Source: Andalucia godoyi
Lineage: Eukaryota > Discoba > Jakobea > Jakobida > Andaluciidae
Direction: 5' to 3'
DNA: 64,000 nt
Assembly: GCA_009859145.1 (NCBI GenBank)
Contig: VRVR01000007.1
Span: 62,001 to 126,000, forward strand
The notes beneath the pieces were generated by a model that saw only the letters and a program-made list of their open reading frames with translations, searched no databases and had not been told where the DNA came from. The position numbers were made by a program, and so were the translations under genes. This document shows positions 30,249-40,204 of the stretch, one piece after another. How positions within the stretch are numbered: the first letter of the stretch is position 1; each line of letters starts with the position of its first letter.

Positions 30249-32135
30249 TCATGCATCGTCGTCACCTCCCAGCTGAAGCAAGTCTCGCGAATCCTTTTCA
30301 GTTTCATCCACGCAAGCACTATCATCAAGTTCGTCATTGTCATCTTCGCATTCAACATCGAGAGCATAAACAAATGGGACATCGTCCAGGCAATCACCGG
30401 TCTCGAAGAGAGAAGGGACGTTTTGTATCTGTTGAAGCAGCTGCGTCCCTTCTTGAGAAACTGTCATAGCCCCTTGCTTGCCTTTTCTCATTCCTTCCGC
30501 AGCGAACCGGTCAATGATACCCTGTCCAAGTAATTCGATCTTGTCGTCGCTTTTCTTCTGCGCCATTGCTGCACGACGCGCTTCTTGGACAGCAACCCGT
30601 TTCTTTTGCGTTGCATCCAACATGCGATTTCGGAGTTTTGTCAGTGTCCGGCCATGGGTGCTGAAGTTTCTTTCTGCTGCTGCAGAGGTGACAGGGATTT
30701 GTAACAGACGGTCGCCAATTTCTGACAGTTTTGGGAACAGCAGTCGTGCATATGTATTCCAGAATTTGCGGGGGCACACACGACCGTTCACGGTACACAT
30801 TGCGTAGTTGAACGTTGGAAAGGAAGTCATCCAATCCCCTAGTTCACTCATGAGCTGTTCCTCTTCATTGTCGGTTACCTGCGAAACAAAATAAGCAATA
30901 GCACTGTCCACTACTTCTTTTTTGAAGTACACAGGACTATACCGGGGGTCGAGGAACACGGCAGACACAATTTTTGGTCGATACAAATATGCCTTCCATC
31001 TTTGCAGAAGCTTTTCTTTAGCTATGGCAGCGTCGTCAGCAGAAAGCACGGTGTCAACTTGCTGTTTCAGAGGGTCCCACGAAACAAAAACATCGGACAA
31101 TGTTGACCGGATGCTCTCTCCAAGAACTTGATGACAACCGCAAATTCACGCAGGACTGCTTCTGCTTTTCGAAGACCCTGCCAAAAGCTGTTCAGCATCA
31201 GTGACGATGCGCGACTTCCAAATTCATCTTGCATGTCTGCTCTGGCAGCGGCTTGACGGAGCGCATCTTCGTTAGCAAGAACGCTTGAAACGCAGATGTG
31301 CTGCGTTGGCCATCGAGTTGCAACGTATGCTTCAAGTCGGTTTTTTTGCTCCACACTGCTTCTCAAGTCGTTTCCAAAAAAGTTTCTTCCTACTGAAAAA
31401 TGTTGTTAGATCGTTGCAAAACTTGATTGCGTCGCCAAGCCACTCCAATGACTGACAAATGTCTTAAAGAAGAAGATGCGTGATGTGCGCTCTGTGGAGT
31501 GTAGACAATGAAGTTCACCACAGCGGCGTCCGTTGTATTTGTCCAGCTATCCGTAGAGAGGCTGAGATGACTAGCTTTGAGACAAGCATCGAGCAAGAAC
31601 GTCCTGCATTCATCACAGGCCTCGTTCAGAAGCTGGCTAGCAACGTACTGCCTGGACGGCAAGGAAGGAAACGCGGCGTTGCGGGATACGATTCCTAAAT
31701 CCTCGAATGCACCTCTCAGACCAGGATCTTCGATAAAAGTGAAAGGAATGTTGCATCCATACATTGCTTTGGCGAATCGTCTGACAAAATTGCTCCAAAC
31801 TTCACGACCTACGCGAAACCCAGCAGACACGATGGACAACTGCTGCCGCGGAACCTTCTTCAGAGGCTCAGTAGAGGTACTGGTATCTTCCGTCGGTTCC
31901 TCACGTTTGTAGCGTGCATCCGTCGGAACAGGACGTTCCTGCTGCACAACAATCGAAGCAGAAAGAGAATGCAGGGCAGAGGTGCGCGCAAAAACTGTGC
32001 CATGCTGCGATTTCAGCACAGACAGATCAAGCGCCGGAATGTTCTTGCAGGATACAGCATGTGCGCAAACTCGGGTCGCATTATCCGCCCCAGGAACTGC
32101 CTGCCCGCAGTGCTTACACTCCCAAGGACCTTTCC
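30249..32135 (-). mobile_element. Decayed hAT-family DNA transposon (transposase remnant)
   Basis: Read on the minus strand, transposase parts appear in order but in different frames. A BED-type zinc finger (WECKHCG ... CAHAVSC) lies at about 32130-32036. A DUF659-like part in 32019-31390 includes the aspartate of LSLSTDSWTN. A middle part lies in 31366-31067, and a C-terminal part in 31100-30249 carries the hAT dimerisation signature (TSAAAERNFSTHGRTLTKLR). Frame changes occur near 31420, near 31345 at an A run, and near 31108, so no full product is made. No ATG precedes the finger. The terminal inverted repeats and 8-bp target duplication expected of hAT elements were not identified, so the ends are approximate. 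Confidence 0.88.
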
Positions 32136-32655
32136 CAAGACTTGCACCCGGGCCATTCTCAGCACCCGCAAAACAACACGTGCTTGAACACGGAAGACTT
32201 TGGTTTGTGACCCATCAGGACCACGGCGGATTTCGGTCGTTTGACCAGATTCGTCAGAACAGGAAGAAAAAAGCCGACATTGTTGTGCGCGAATGGCAAT
32301 TTCTTTACAAACAAAACAAAAGAAAACAAAAGAAAGGAGAATTAAACATCAGAAGACAAGGAGCTTGACGGGGAAAACTCATCAAGGGAATTTCGAATGC
32401 AGAAGGACTGCAATTTTGCATGCCAAAGTCCGTTGCACTGCAAGACAACAGCAACCCTGGTCCGAACTCCTAAGTTCCGACAGCCTCGGAGCAGCTGCAG
32501 AAAAAGCGAGCGATCATTCAGAAGAGTGCAGCAGGTTCAAAAGAAGGAAGAAGAAGGGAAAAGAAAAAAGAAAAAGAGGTGCAAATTCACATCGCTGGAT
32601 GTTTCGCATCGCAGACCCCATCAGCATTAGATCGAGATCATTAGTAATCGTGATT
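32136..32655. other. Leader region before the aminotransferase gene
   Basis: The frame of the next gene stays open upstream from 32293, but this part is A/G-rich, encodes mostly Lys/Arg and resembles leader or transposon flank rather than protein. No gene is supported. Confidence 0.5.
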
Positions 32656-34038
32656 ATGCGCTTTGGCTCTGCAGTTTTCCCACAGCTTTGGAGACGCGCT
32701 GAGTGCTCGCGGTTGTTCTCGACTCGAATTTCAGCAATCGAAGTCCCATACACGCAGTCCACGGTGGGCGCTGAAGAGATCGATGCGGTTTCGCAAGTCA
32801 TTGCCTCGGATCGGCTGATTATGGGACCAAAAGTAACGGAATTTGAGAGCATGTTGGCGAGATTCTGTGGAAGAAAGTTCGCAGTGGCGGTTTCTTCGGG
32901 AACAAGTGCACTTCAAGCGGTGTTGCATCTTCGTGGAGTTTCATCCGAGTGGACTGTTTTCGTCCCGGCATATACCTGGGTGGCGACATATAATGTCGCC
33001 GTCGCAACCGGCGCTCGCGTGATTCTCGTGGATGTCCGGCCGGACAGTTACTGCATGAGCATGCGCGCACTAGAACGCGCGATCGAAGATGAGCGAAAAC
33101 TCTTTCCAAATCGAAGATTATGCGTCATGCCAGTGCACATGTTTGGGTATCGATGTGGTGCAGAAGTGGACGAGATCACGCTCGATGCGCTATCAAAACA
33201 GCACAACGTGACGGTCATAGGGGATGCGTGCTGTGCGTTCGCTTCTGTCGAGAATGGGGTGACTTGTGGCAATTGGACTCCAATCGAGTGCACTAGTTTC
33301 CACCCTCGAAAGCTTCTAACCACTGGAGAAGGTGGCGCGGTGTTCACCGACTCGGAAGAGGAGATGCTGCGCCTGAAGAGACTTCGAGATCATGGAGCGT
33401 TTCGAGATGCTGAGCAACGAAAACAGACAACGCAAGGTGGAACCCTGGTTCCGCAGTTTCCAGAAGCAGGATTCAACTATCGAATGACTGAAATGCAGGG
33501 GGCCATTGGGGTGGAGCAAATGAAGAAAATCGACTGGATTACGTCGCGAAGAAAAAGCATTGCTCGGCGGTATGACGAGGAAATTCAAGCTTCCAAGGAA
33601 CTGTCTTCTTTGCTCCAGGTGCCTCTCGCCAGAACAGGCCTCCTGGATGATCGAGTTCTCACTGCATATCCAGTCAAGATGAATTTTGCTTCCCCGGCGA
33701 GCGTGGTCGAATCGTTCCTGTCCCAGGACATTCAATCCACGGAGAGGTATGCGCGAATGAAGCGTCTGCGACATGAGATCATCCACCACTGTGCGCAAGT
33801 GAGAGTGGCTCTTCGACCGCCTATGATCTGCCTTCCAGACATTGCATTTATTGTGCGAGATCAAGTTCGGCTGGGGATCCTTGCGTCGGAAGATCAAGTT
33901 GACTTGCGTTTTCCCGGAGCCCGTGTCTGCCTGGATATGACATTCGCGCTTCCCTCTTTCCCACAACTGTCTGCTGACCAGCAATCCAGAGTCTTGGAAG
34001 TTCTCCATGAGTTTGCAGCTGCGCACGTGACTGAATAA
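32656..34038 (+). CDS. DegT/DnrJ/EryC1/StrS-family PLP aminotransferase
   Basis: 460 residues from 32656 (MRFGSAVFPQLW); an ATG at 32599 is an alternative. PLP-fold landmarks: VSSGTSALQAVL, D190 in VIGDACCAF, and the internal-aldimine K219 in SFHPRKLLTTGEGGAVF, followed by the family block FNYRMTEMQGAIG. Family enzymes make amino sugars from keto-sugar nucleotides, mostly in bacteria, and use them in polysaccharide or antibiotic synthesis. The first 30 residues contain several Arg and Ser and end in LFSTRIS, so a mitochondrial presequence is possible. No sugar-nucleotide partner gene is nearby. Bacterial origin by transfer is plausible but the base composition does not stand out. The gene follows the hAT remnant. 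Confidence 0.9.
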   Translation: MRFGSAVFPQLWRRAECSRLFSTRISAIEVPYTQSTVGAEEIDAVSQVIASDRLIMGPKVTEFESMLARFCGRKFAVAVSSGTSALQAVLHLRGVSSEWTVFVPAYTWVATYNVAVATGARVILVDVRPDSYCMSMRALERAIEDERKLFPNRRLCVMPVHMFGYRCGAEVDEITLDALSKQHNVTVIGDACCAFASVENGVTCGNWTPIECTSFHPRKLLTTGEGGAVFTDSEEEMLRLKRLRDHGAFRDAEQRKQTTQGGTLVPQFPEAGFNYRMTEMQGAIGVEQMKKIDWITSRRKSIARRYDEEIQASKELSSLLQVPLARTGLLDDRVLTAYPVKMNFASPASVVESFLSQDIQSTERYARMKRLRHEIIHHCAQVRVALRPPMICLPDIAFIVRDQVRLGILASEDQVDLRFPGARVCLDMTFALPSFPQLSADQQSRVLEVLHEFAAAHVTE

Positions 34039-34215
34039 AAGGAAAAAGGGGAATTGATGGTTTTTCCCCACTCCTTGCTGGAGAATCACGCGTCTTTAGC
34101 CTTTTTTTTTTTTTTGTGTGTGAAAGGTTTTTATAAATACACTGCTTTACCCCCAGACCGCAAACCCGTTGAGCACGAGACCATAAATACTGGGGTGCGG
34201 AAGAAAGGTAAGAAA

Positions 34216-36732
34216 CTAGGATCGAACCAGCGTTCGCATGTTCTTCCAGTACATAATACAAAAGGCAATAATTCGGAATACAGTCCCAAGAACAAACAGC
34301 ATTGTGATGTCGACATCAAAATGATTAATATCGTATCCGGTCTTGCGAATCGATTGCTCAACGCGAAAGTTTCCCTTGTACGGTGACACGGAGACCGTGA
34401 TGATCGCCTCCGCTGCCCAACGAGCTGGAGAGACAATCCAGAAAATGATGAGCGGGCCCCAGGAAGAAACAGTGTTTAAGTTGGGCGACAGACCGGATGT
34501 GACCGAAGAAGCAACTCCGATAACAGTCGTGATGATCAGCGCCTTGTCTTTGGAAACCAAGAATGACCACATGTACCCCAGTCCAAATGCCGCGTACGTC
34601 ATTCCTATGATGACCGCAAACCACTCCGCTGCTGTTCCAGTCGGAGAAGCAAGGATGAAGAAGAACGTAATGAACGTGAATGAGATGCGGACGATGTGGA
34701 CGACATCCCACAGACTGCGACCAAGGAAATATGCAATTCCCGACGCCCCGGAGCCGAGTTCGCGGGCAATAACATCCTTTTCGTACGCAAAGGTTCGAAC
34801 CGACGAGACACCAGAAATGGCAATGCACACCATTGTGATGAAAAATCCTCGGTTGAACATGGAACTCTCCGTAACTGCAGAGTTTTCACAGCGCTCCCGA
34901 ATAATGTACGGACACATCTGAGCAAGCACATCGTTCAGTGGTGGAATGTAGTCGTCTGCACCAATGCCAAGTCCGATCCCTGGTAAGCACTGTTGGGCCA
35001 CGTCAAGGAGCAGCGGTCCAAGAGCGTGGACTTCCTGCCAGAAGCTCCGGATGATGTACAAGCACACAAGCGAAAGCAGTCCTGGGATGTCTCGAGATGC
35101 CGTCGCGATCTGAATATCACGCGGTGTGGATCTCAAGACGCTGAGATCAGAACTTTCGACGCTCTTTGCACGGTAGAGCCAGATTTCGGACAGGTGCGCG
35201 GATATTACTCTCGGTGTCAGTAGGATATTCGGATTGATTTCCTTTCCCCCGTTGGTTTCGTTTTCTCGAACATATTCTTCTAATCCGGGCGACTGTCTCA
35301 GGACGACTTGGTGGTCGTCGAGAACCCATGGAATGCGCGCCGTGAGGATGTCCATGATAAAGTCTGCAGGATTCAGAACACGTTCGGGATCCTCCGGATA
35401 CTTGAAACCGAGGCTCATGAAGTAGTCGACAGCGGCACTGGATGGTCCCGCATAGACGGTTCGGCCTCCGGAGCCTAGAAGCATCACAGAATCAAACGCG
35501 GAAAATATCTCATAACGAGGCTGATGAATCACCGTGATAACAGTGACTCCCGCCATGGCGATGCGGTGCAGCGCATCTGTGAGCTCGTGAGCTGCTGTTG
35601 CGTCCAGCCCCGAGGTGGGTTCATCCAGAATCAAGACAGTGGGACGTGCCACAAGCTCCATTGCAATTGACACACGCTTGCGCTCTCCTCCGGAAATACC
35701 GCGCTTCAGTTCATCTCCGACTTGCGAATGCTGGACGTGAGCAATGCGCAGCAAATCCATGACGAAATCGACCGACGCCATCTTTTCTGCCCGACTCATT
35801 GTGCCAGGAAGACGCGAAAATGCTGCGTGTGTGAGAATTTCCCGGACTGTCAGTTGCCTGAGCATCACGTCTTCCTGCGGCACAAAACCAAGAAGTCCCT
35901 TTTTTGATAGCTGTCCGAGCGAAAGCCCAGTGGCTTCGTTGATTATGATTTCCCCTGATCGTTGCGACAGCGGGACTTTTCCCAAGAGAATGTTCAGCAG
36001 AGACGACTTTCCAGATCCAGATGGCCCCATGATGGCAGACACTTTTCCCGGCTCAAAGCATGCAGACACCGACTCCAAAATGACCTTTTGGTTTCCTTGA
36101 GCACGCTTCGTCCCGCTTCCAACTGGTACTTCGTAATGCACGTTACGGAGCTCTATCGATATCCGAAGGGAACTTGCAGACGACGAGGCATGCACAAAGG
36201 TTTGGTCTTGCCGCTGTTGGGACATCACGGCCGTGGACTGGTGGATCAAAAGGTTCGGATCCTCTGATCTTGCAGCGCTGTGTGCCGATTGCGCAGTTAT
36301 CATCTGGGCAATTTGCAAGTTCGTTCGCGCCTGTTGCCGCAGATATACTTGATACGCAATCCCACAAACAACAATAGCTGCAGTTCCAATGACAAGGCAC
36401 AGCAGCCATGTGAACTTTCCGGACCCTTCTGAGCACAGAGAAAACGGCTCACAGTCGAGCGGCGTCACCGTGGCGACCGGACACCATTTCCCTTCCGGAC
36501 AAACCTTGTGCGTCGCAGAGGTTTCACAGTAGCGTCCGCTGCCGCAAAAGTTAACAACGTCCTTGGATCCGTCAGAGTAGAACCCGGGGCCGACGTATGC
36601 ATTGAATACTCCATTTGGAACCACTTGCTCTCCGACACAGTCGAACCCTGCACTGCAGTTGTATGCCTGCACAGTGGTAAAGACCAGCGACACCCCAACC
36701 AGTGCCGGAAGGACTTTCAAAATGAGTCGCAT
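34216..36732 (-). CDS. ABCG-family half-transporter with Cys-rich N-terminal domain
   Basis: 838 residues from the ATG at 36732, which begins a signal-like hydrophobic stretch (MRLILKVLPALVGVSLV); an ATG 16 codons earlier is less suitable. The N-terminal 110 residues are Cys-rich (for example CSEGSG and CPEGKWCPV patterns) and are followed by a membrane helix at about 108-130. The ATPase domain has Walker A GPSGSGKSS, signature ISGGERKRVSIA and Walker B VLILDEPTSGLD; the C-terminal half has about six membrane helices (from about 580). The order ATPase-then-membrane is that of the ABCG/White subfamily, and the Cys-rich front resembles the plant ABCG24/28-type group. It should work as a dimer exporting lipid or sterol-like substrates; the substrate is unknown. 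Confidence 0.93.
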   Translation of the reverse strand: MRLILKVLPALVGVSLVFTTVQAYNCSAGFDCVGEQVVPNGVFNAYVGPGFYSDGSKDVVNFCGSGRYCETSATHKVCPEGKWCPVATVTPLDCEPFSLCSEGSGKFTWLLCLVIGTAAIVVCGIAYQVYLRQQARTNLQIAQMITAQSAHSAARSEDPNLLIHQSTAVMSQQRQDQTFVHASSSASSLRISIELRNVHYEVPVGSGTKRAQGNQKVILESVSACFEPGKVSAIMGPSGSGKSSLLNILLGKVPLSQRSGEIIINEATGLSLGQLSKKGLLGFVPQEDVMLRQLTVREILTHAAFSRLPGTMSRAEKMASVDFVMDLLRIAHVQHSQVGDELKRGISGGERKRVSIAMELVARPTVLILDEPTSGLDATAAHELTDALHRIAMAGVTVITVIHQPRYEIFSAFDSVMLLGSGGRTVYAGPSSAAVDYFMSLGFKYPEDPERVLNPADFIMDILTARIPWVLDDHQVVLRQSPGLEEYVRENETNGGKEINPNILLTPRVISAHLSEIWLYRAKSVESSDLSVLRSTPRDIQIATASRDIPGLLSLVCLYIIRSFWQEVHALGPLLLDVAQQCLPGIGLGIGADDYIPPLNDVLAQMCPYIIRERCENSAVTESSMFNRGFFITMVCIAISGVSSVRTFAYEKDVIARELGSGASGIAYFLGRSLWDVVHIVRISFTFITFFFILASPTGTAAEWFAVIIGMTYAAFGLGYMWSFLVSKDKALIITTVIGVASSVTSGLSPNLNTVSSWGPLIIFWIVSPARWAAEAIITVSVSPYKGNFRVEQSIRKTGYDINHFDVDITMLFVLGTVFRIIAFCIMYWKNMRTLVRS

Positions 36733-37994
36733 TTTTTCCCCCCCGAACTGCTTTGCTTGTTCAGTGTTGATATTAGGCACATATTCTGTGCACTTGCAGC
36801 GAGGAAGTGTGAACGAGGAATCGAGGAACGTGATTCTGAATCGTATTTATGGAGAAGCGGTATTCGGCAGTGCACTGCAACTCGCAAACAACGTCAGGCG
36901 TAGTTTCCTGCTGTTTCGGCAGTCGGCAATCGGGGGAATTTGCATCTGCCGACTTTGCCTTCACCGATCTGTCAATCTGCATCGATGATACCCGAAGAAT
37001 CGTCTCTCAGTCTGTCAGTTCTGCAGCAAGTTTTCCTGTACCCCTCCGCATTTCCGCTCGATATCGGACAGTCTTTATCCCAGTGTGTTGCCGACACTTG
37101 CACAATTATGGTCGCACCCCACCACCGCTTGTGCTAGGCTTTTGCACACGCTCTCCACAGATTACTTTTATCTATACACAACACATTTGACCAAAACGTC
37201 TGAGCAAAGCCTTTGTGCAAACATGACCTGGTTTTCCTGTGCTTTTTCGTATTCCACATAACACTTCGTTCTCTGACTCTGTGTTTCTTGCAGGCGTGGT
37301 CGTTTGCACTTCATAGACGAAGGATCCCCCGAGCTCCGTTTTCTTTTTTTGGGGGATGATACCTGGGTCAGGCAAGACATCGGTGTTGTCATGCTGTTTC
37401 AATATGAAACTACTCCAGAACTCGGTGCAATACAACGAAGAAGTCCAGCGCACGTCAAGAAATGCGAAATTGCGACCGGGAACGGAAGCGTGAGGCGTCA
37501 GGAGATCTCACGAGACACAAACGCTGCGCTGGGCATTTGCCTCTGTGTGTCGAAGTCTGAACAGCTGCAATGGCTTGCGTCGAGAGGAGGATGCGTCTAA
37601 CAGGACGAAAGAAGAAGAAAACGACGGCGACGACTATGATAAAGATAACGAAGCGCACAACATAAACAACAGCAGAGAGTCGATCACGACGGGACACTCA
37701 CGGTTCCACGAATTTGCTTTGGTTCTTGGGGAATCGGCAAACATGTGAATACCCGGCTCATATTGTGTCCACCTGCTGCATTTTCCTCTTTCTTTTCCAT
37801 TCGACTTGATACTGGCGAGTCTCGCAAAACCTGAGTAGAAATGGTGGTGAGAGTGGAAGAGGATGGGTTTCGCGATAGGGCAGGATTGGATTTGAGTTTA
37901 TTTATTGTGATTTATTGATGTATGTTTCATTTTCGTTTGTCTGTTTAAAACTCTTAACCAAACATTAGAAAAAGAGCAGATTTTGTAGGGAAGA
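36733..37994. other. Large divergent intergenic region
   Basis: 1.26 kb between the starts of the ABCG and acyl-CoA oxidase genes. Short open frames of up to about 110 codons occur on both strands without recognisable domains. No repeat shared with other parts of the window was noticed. It must include both promoters; nothing specific is seen. Confidence 0.5.
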
Positions 37995-40088
37995 ATGTCG
38001 GCCGATCGACGCATTCAGGTCCTATCGAGCCACCTTGTAGCTGGAAGCACTGGCGCATCTCCGCATGCAAAGTCGGAGTCGGCCTCGGGAATTGTCGCTA
38101 AATATCCATTTTCGGTGAGCGCATCCGCTCTGCACGAGGCAAAGAATTCGTGGTTTGAGCATCCGCGCACTATTGATGTTCCGTCGCTGAAGAAGTTTCT
38201 CGATGGTCCATATCATGAATGGAAGGAGATCATTCGCAAGTACTATGTGGATGAAAAGCAAGATGTGGTGGAGTACGACAAGCCTTTGGATGAAAAGAGG
38301 AGGATCGTGTTTGATCGACTTCGCAGATTCCTCACTGAGCTTCCGACCATCAATTACTATGATTTGATTAAGGACCCCATGAAGGCTTTTGCAGCGGGAG
38401 AAGTCCAGGCGTGTTCGCTGTCTCCGTCGTTCATGGTCCGATCCGGAGTCCATGTGTTCCTTGCCTCGCTCAGCATCTACTATCTCGGATCGCAGAAACA
38501 CATAGACGAATGGTTCCCAAAGCTGGCAGATTACTCTGTTCCTGCATGCTTCAGCATGACGGAAATTGGACACGGCTCCAATGTCAGATTGCTTGGTACA
38601 GAGGCGCGATATGACCATATCACAAACGAGTTTGTGATCCACACGCCTAATTCGGACGCGGCAAAGATCTGGATCGGCGGCACCATGACGTCGTACATGA
38701 CCATCGTGTTTGCGAGACTATTTGCGCCTTCGAAGCCAAACGGAGCCTCTGAGGATCAAGGAATCCATGCGTTTGTGGTGCCACTGCGTAACTTCAAGAC
38801 AAAGGCGCATCTTCCCGGAGTGCATGTTCATGATCTGGGAGAAAAGGTCGGTGTGAACGGTGTTGATAACGGCGTCATTTGGTTTGAGCATGTTCGAATT
38901 CCATCTCGGAACTTGCTGGATCGGTATGGCTCGATTCGATCGGCCGACGGTGTCTACGAGTCGCCGATCAAATCCGCGGACAGGAGATTCAATACAATGC
39001 TCTCTGCATTGATCAGCACACGTGCGACACTGATTTCATCAGCGTTGGGTGCGATGAAAGTTGGGCTTGCGATTGCAATTCGATACTCCCATTTGCGACG
39101 TGCGTTTGGACCACCCGGAAAACCAGAAGTTTCGGTGATGACCTACTCCACACAGCGAAAGGCCCTGATTCCGTATGTCGCCTTTGCCTATGCTGCAGAT
39201 TTTGCGTCTCGCTATGCGCAGAAGCGATGGCTTGCTGTCGCGGATCGAGATCGCCGGGAAGTTGAGGCCCTTGTTTCCGCCTTCAAAGCATATGTCACTT
39301 GGGAAGTTCTGGATGCTCTGCAGAACGCGCGAGAAGCATGCGGTGGCACGGGATATCTTGCTGCAAACTTGATTGGAACAATTCGTTCGGATGTGGATAT
39401 TTACGTCACTCTTGAAGGCGCAAACATGATTATTTTGCAACAGGTCGGCAAGGACATGCTTACACAGTATGCAAAATCGATGGCCAAACGGGGTGCTATT
39501 GGTGCTTTGGCACATGTTCTCAACACCAAACTCTCCGACTTTTTGCTCACCTCCAACCCGTTTGCGAACGCGAGCGCTTCCCGGGATGCGATTCAAGACT
39601 CTGCGTTCTATTTGGAGGCGCTGCGGTATCGTGAACAGTACATCTTGCGCACCATCGCAATGAATATGAGAACAGAAGTTCAGCATAAGAAGCGGGACGG
39701 ATTCGTGTGCTGGAATGAACAGCTGTCCGAGGTTCTGCATCTCGGCAAGGCCCACATCGAGCGCATCATTGTGGAGCAATTTCTAAAGACAATCGAGGAG
39801 TGCAAGGAGCCGGGAGACACCAAACTCCTCCTTGTTCTCCTTTGCGACTTGTTTGCTCTGTGGTGCATCGAGCGCGATGCAGCTTGGTTTTTGGAACGTA
39901 GATTTATGTCCGCCGAGAGATCCATCGCCATCCGGGACATCGTTCGTGTTCTGTGTGATGACGTTGTTCCGCATCTTCCGTCTCTTGTCGATGCCTGGGG
40001 ATTCCCAGAAGAGCTCATGCAGAAGATCCCCGTTGTGCGCGGAAATGTGGGCATGGCGCAGCACGCCGGTCTGATTCCGAAGTCGTAG
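37995..40088 (+). CDS. Peroxisomal acyl-CoA oxidase with an N-terminal PTS2 signal
   Basis: Intronless, 697 residues. Acyl-CoA oxidase features: the flavin/substrate region CFSMTEIGHGSNV, the middle beta domain ending in the VGVNGVDNGVIWFEHVRIPS block, and the ACGGTGYL segment near 452. The family catalyses the first step of peroxisomal beta-oxidation, passing electrons from FAD to oxygen. Residues 6-14 read R-I-QVLSS-H-L, which fits the PTS2 consensus R-(L/V/I)-x5-(H/Q)-(L/A) exactly; the C-terminus (IPKS) is not a PTS1. Arabidopsis ACX2 and ACX3 use PTS2, so import through PEX7 is inferred. The start at 37995 places the signal at the normal distance from the N-terminus. Confidence 0.94.
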   Translation: MSADRRIQVLSSHLVAGSTGASPHAKSESASGIVAKYPFSVSASALHEAKNSWFEHPRTIDVPSLKKFLDGPYHEWKEIIRKYYVDEKQDVVEYDKPLDEKRRIVFDRLRRFLTELPTINYYDLIKDPMKAFAAGEVQACSLSPSFMVRSGVHVFLASLSIYYLGSQKHIDEWFPKLADYSVPACFSMTEIGHGSNVRLLGTEARYDHITNEFVIHTPNSDAAKIWIGGTMTSYMTIVFARLFAPSKPNGASEDQGIHAFVVPLRNFKTKAHLPGVHVHDLGEKVGVNGVDNGVIWFEHVRIPSRNLLDRYGSIRSADGVYESPIKSADRRFNTMLSALISTRATLISSALGAMKVGLAIAIRYSHLRRAFGPPGKPEVSVMTYSTQRKALIPYVAFAYAADFASRYAQKRWLAVADRDRREVEALVSAFKAYVTWEVLDALQNAREACGGTGYLAANLIGTIRSDVDIYVTLEGANMIILQQVGKDMLTQYAKSMAKRGAIGALAHVLNTKLSDFLLTSNPFANASASRDAIQDSAFYLEALRYREQYILRTIAMNMRTEVQHKKRDGFVCWNEQLSEVLHLGKAHIERIIVEQFLKTIEECKEPGDTKLLLVLLCDLFALWCIERDAAWFLERRFMSAERSIAIRDIVRVLCDDVVPHLPSLVDAWGFPEELMQKIPVVRGNVGMAQHAGLIPKS

Positions 40089-40204
40089 CTTTCGTATTTA
40101 AGAAGAAATGAAAACAAAAGATCATTTTATTATTTTCCCTCCCTTCTCCCTCAAGTCGCCATCTTCTGTTATTATGCATCGATAGCAACGATCTTTTTTT
40201 CTTC

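Noticed and set aside
31480-32368. Plus-strand open frames within the hAT region
   Set aside because: They are antisense shadows of the transposase remnant.
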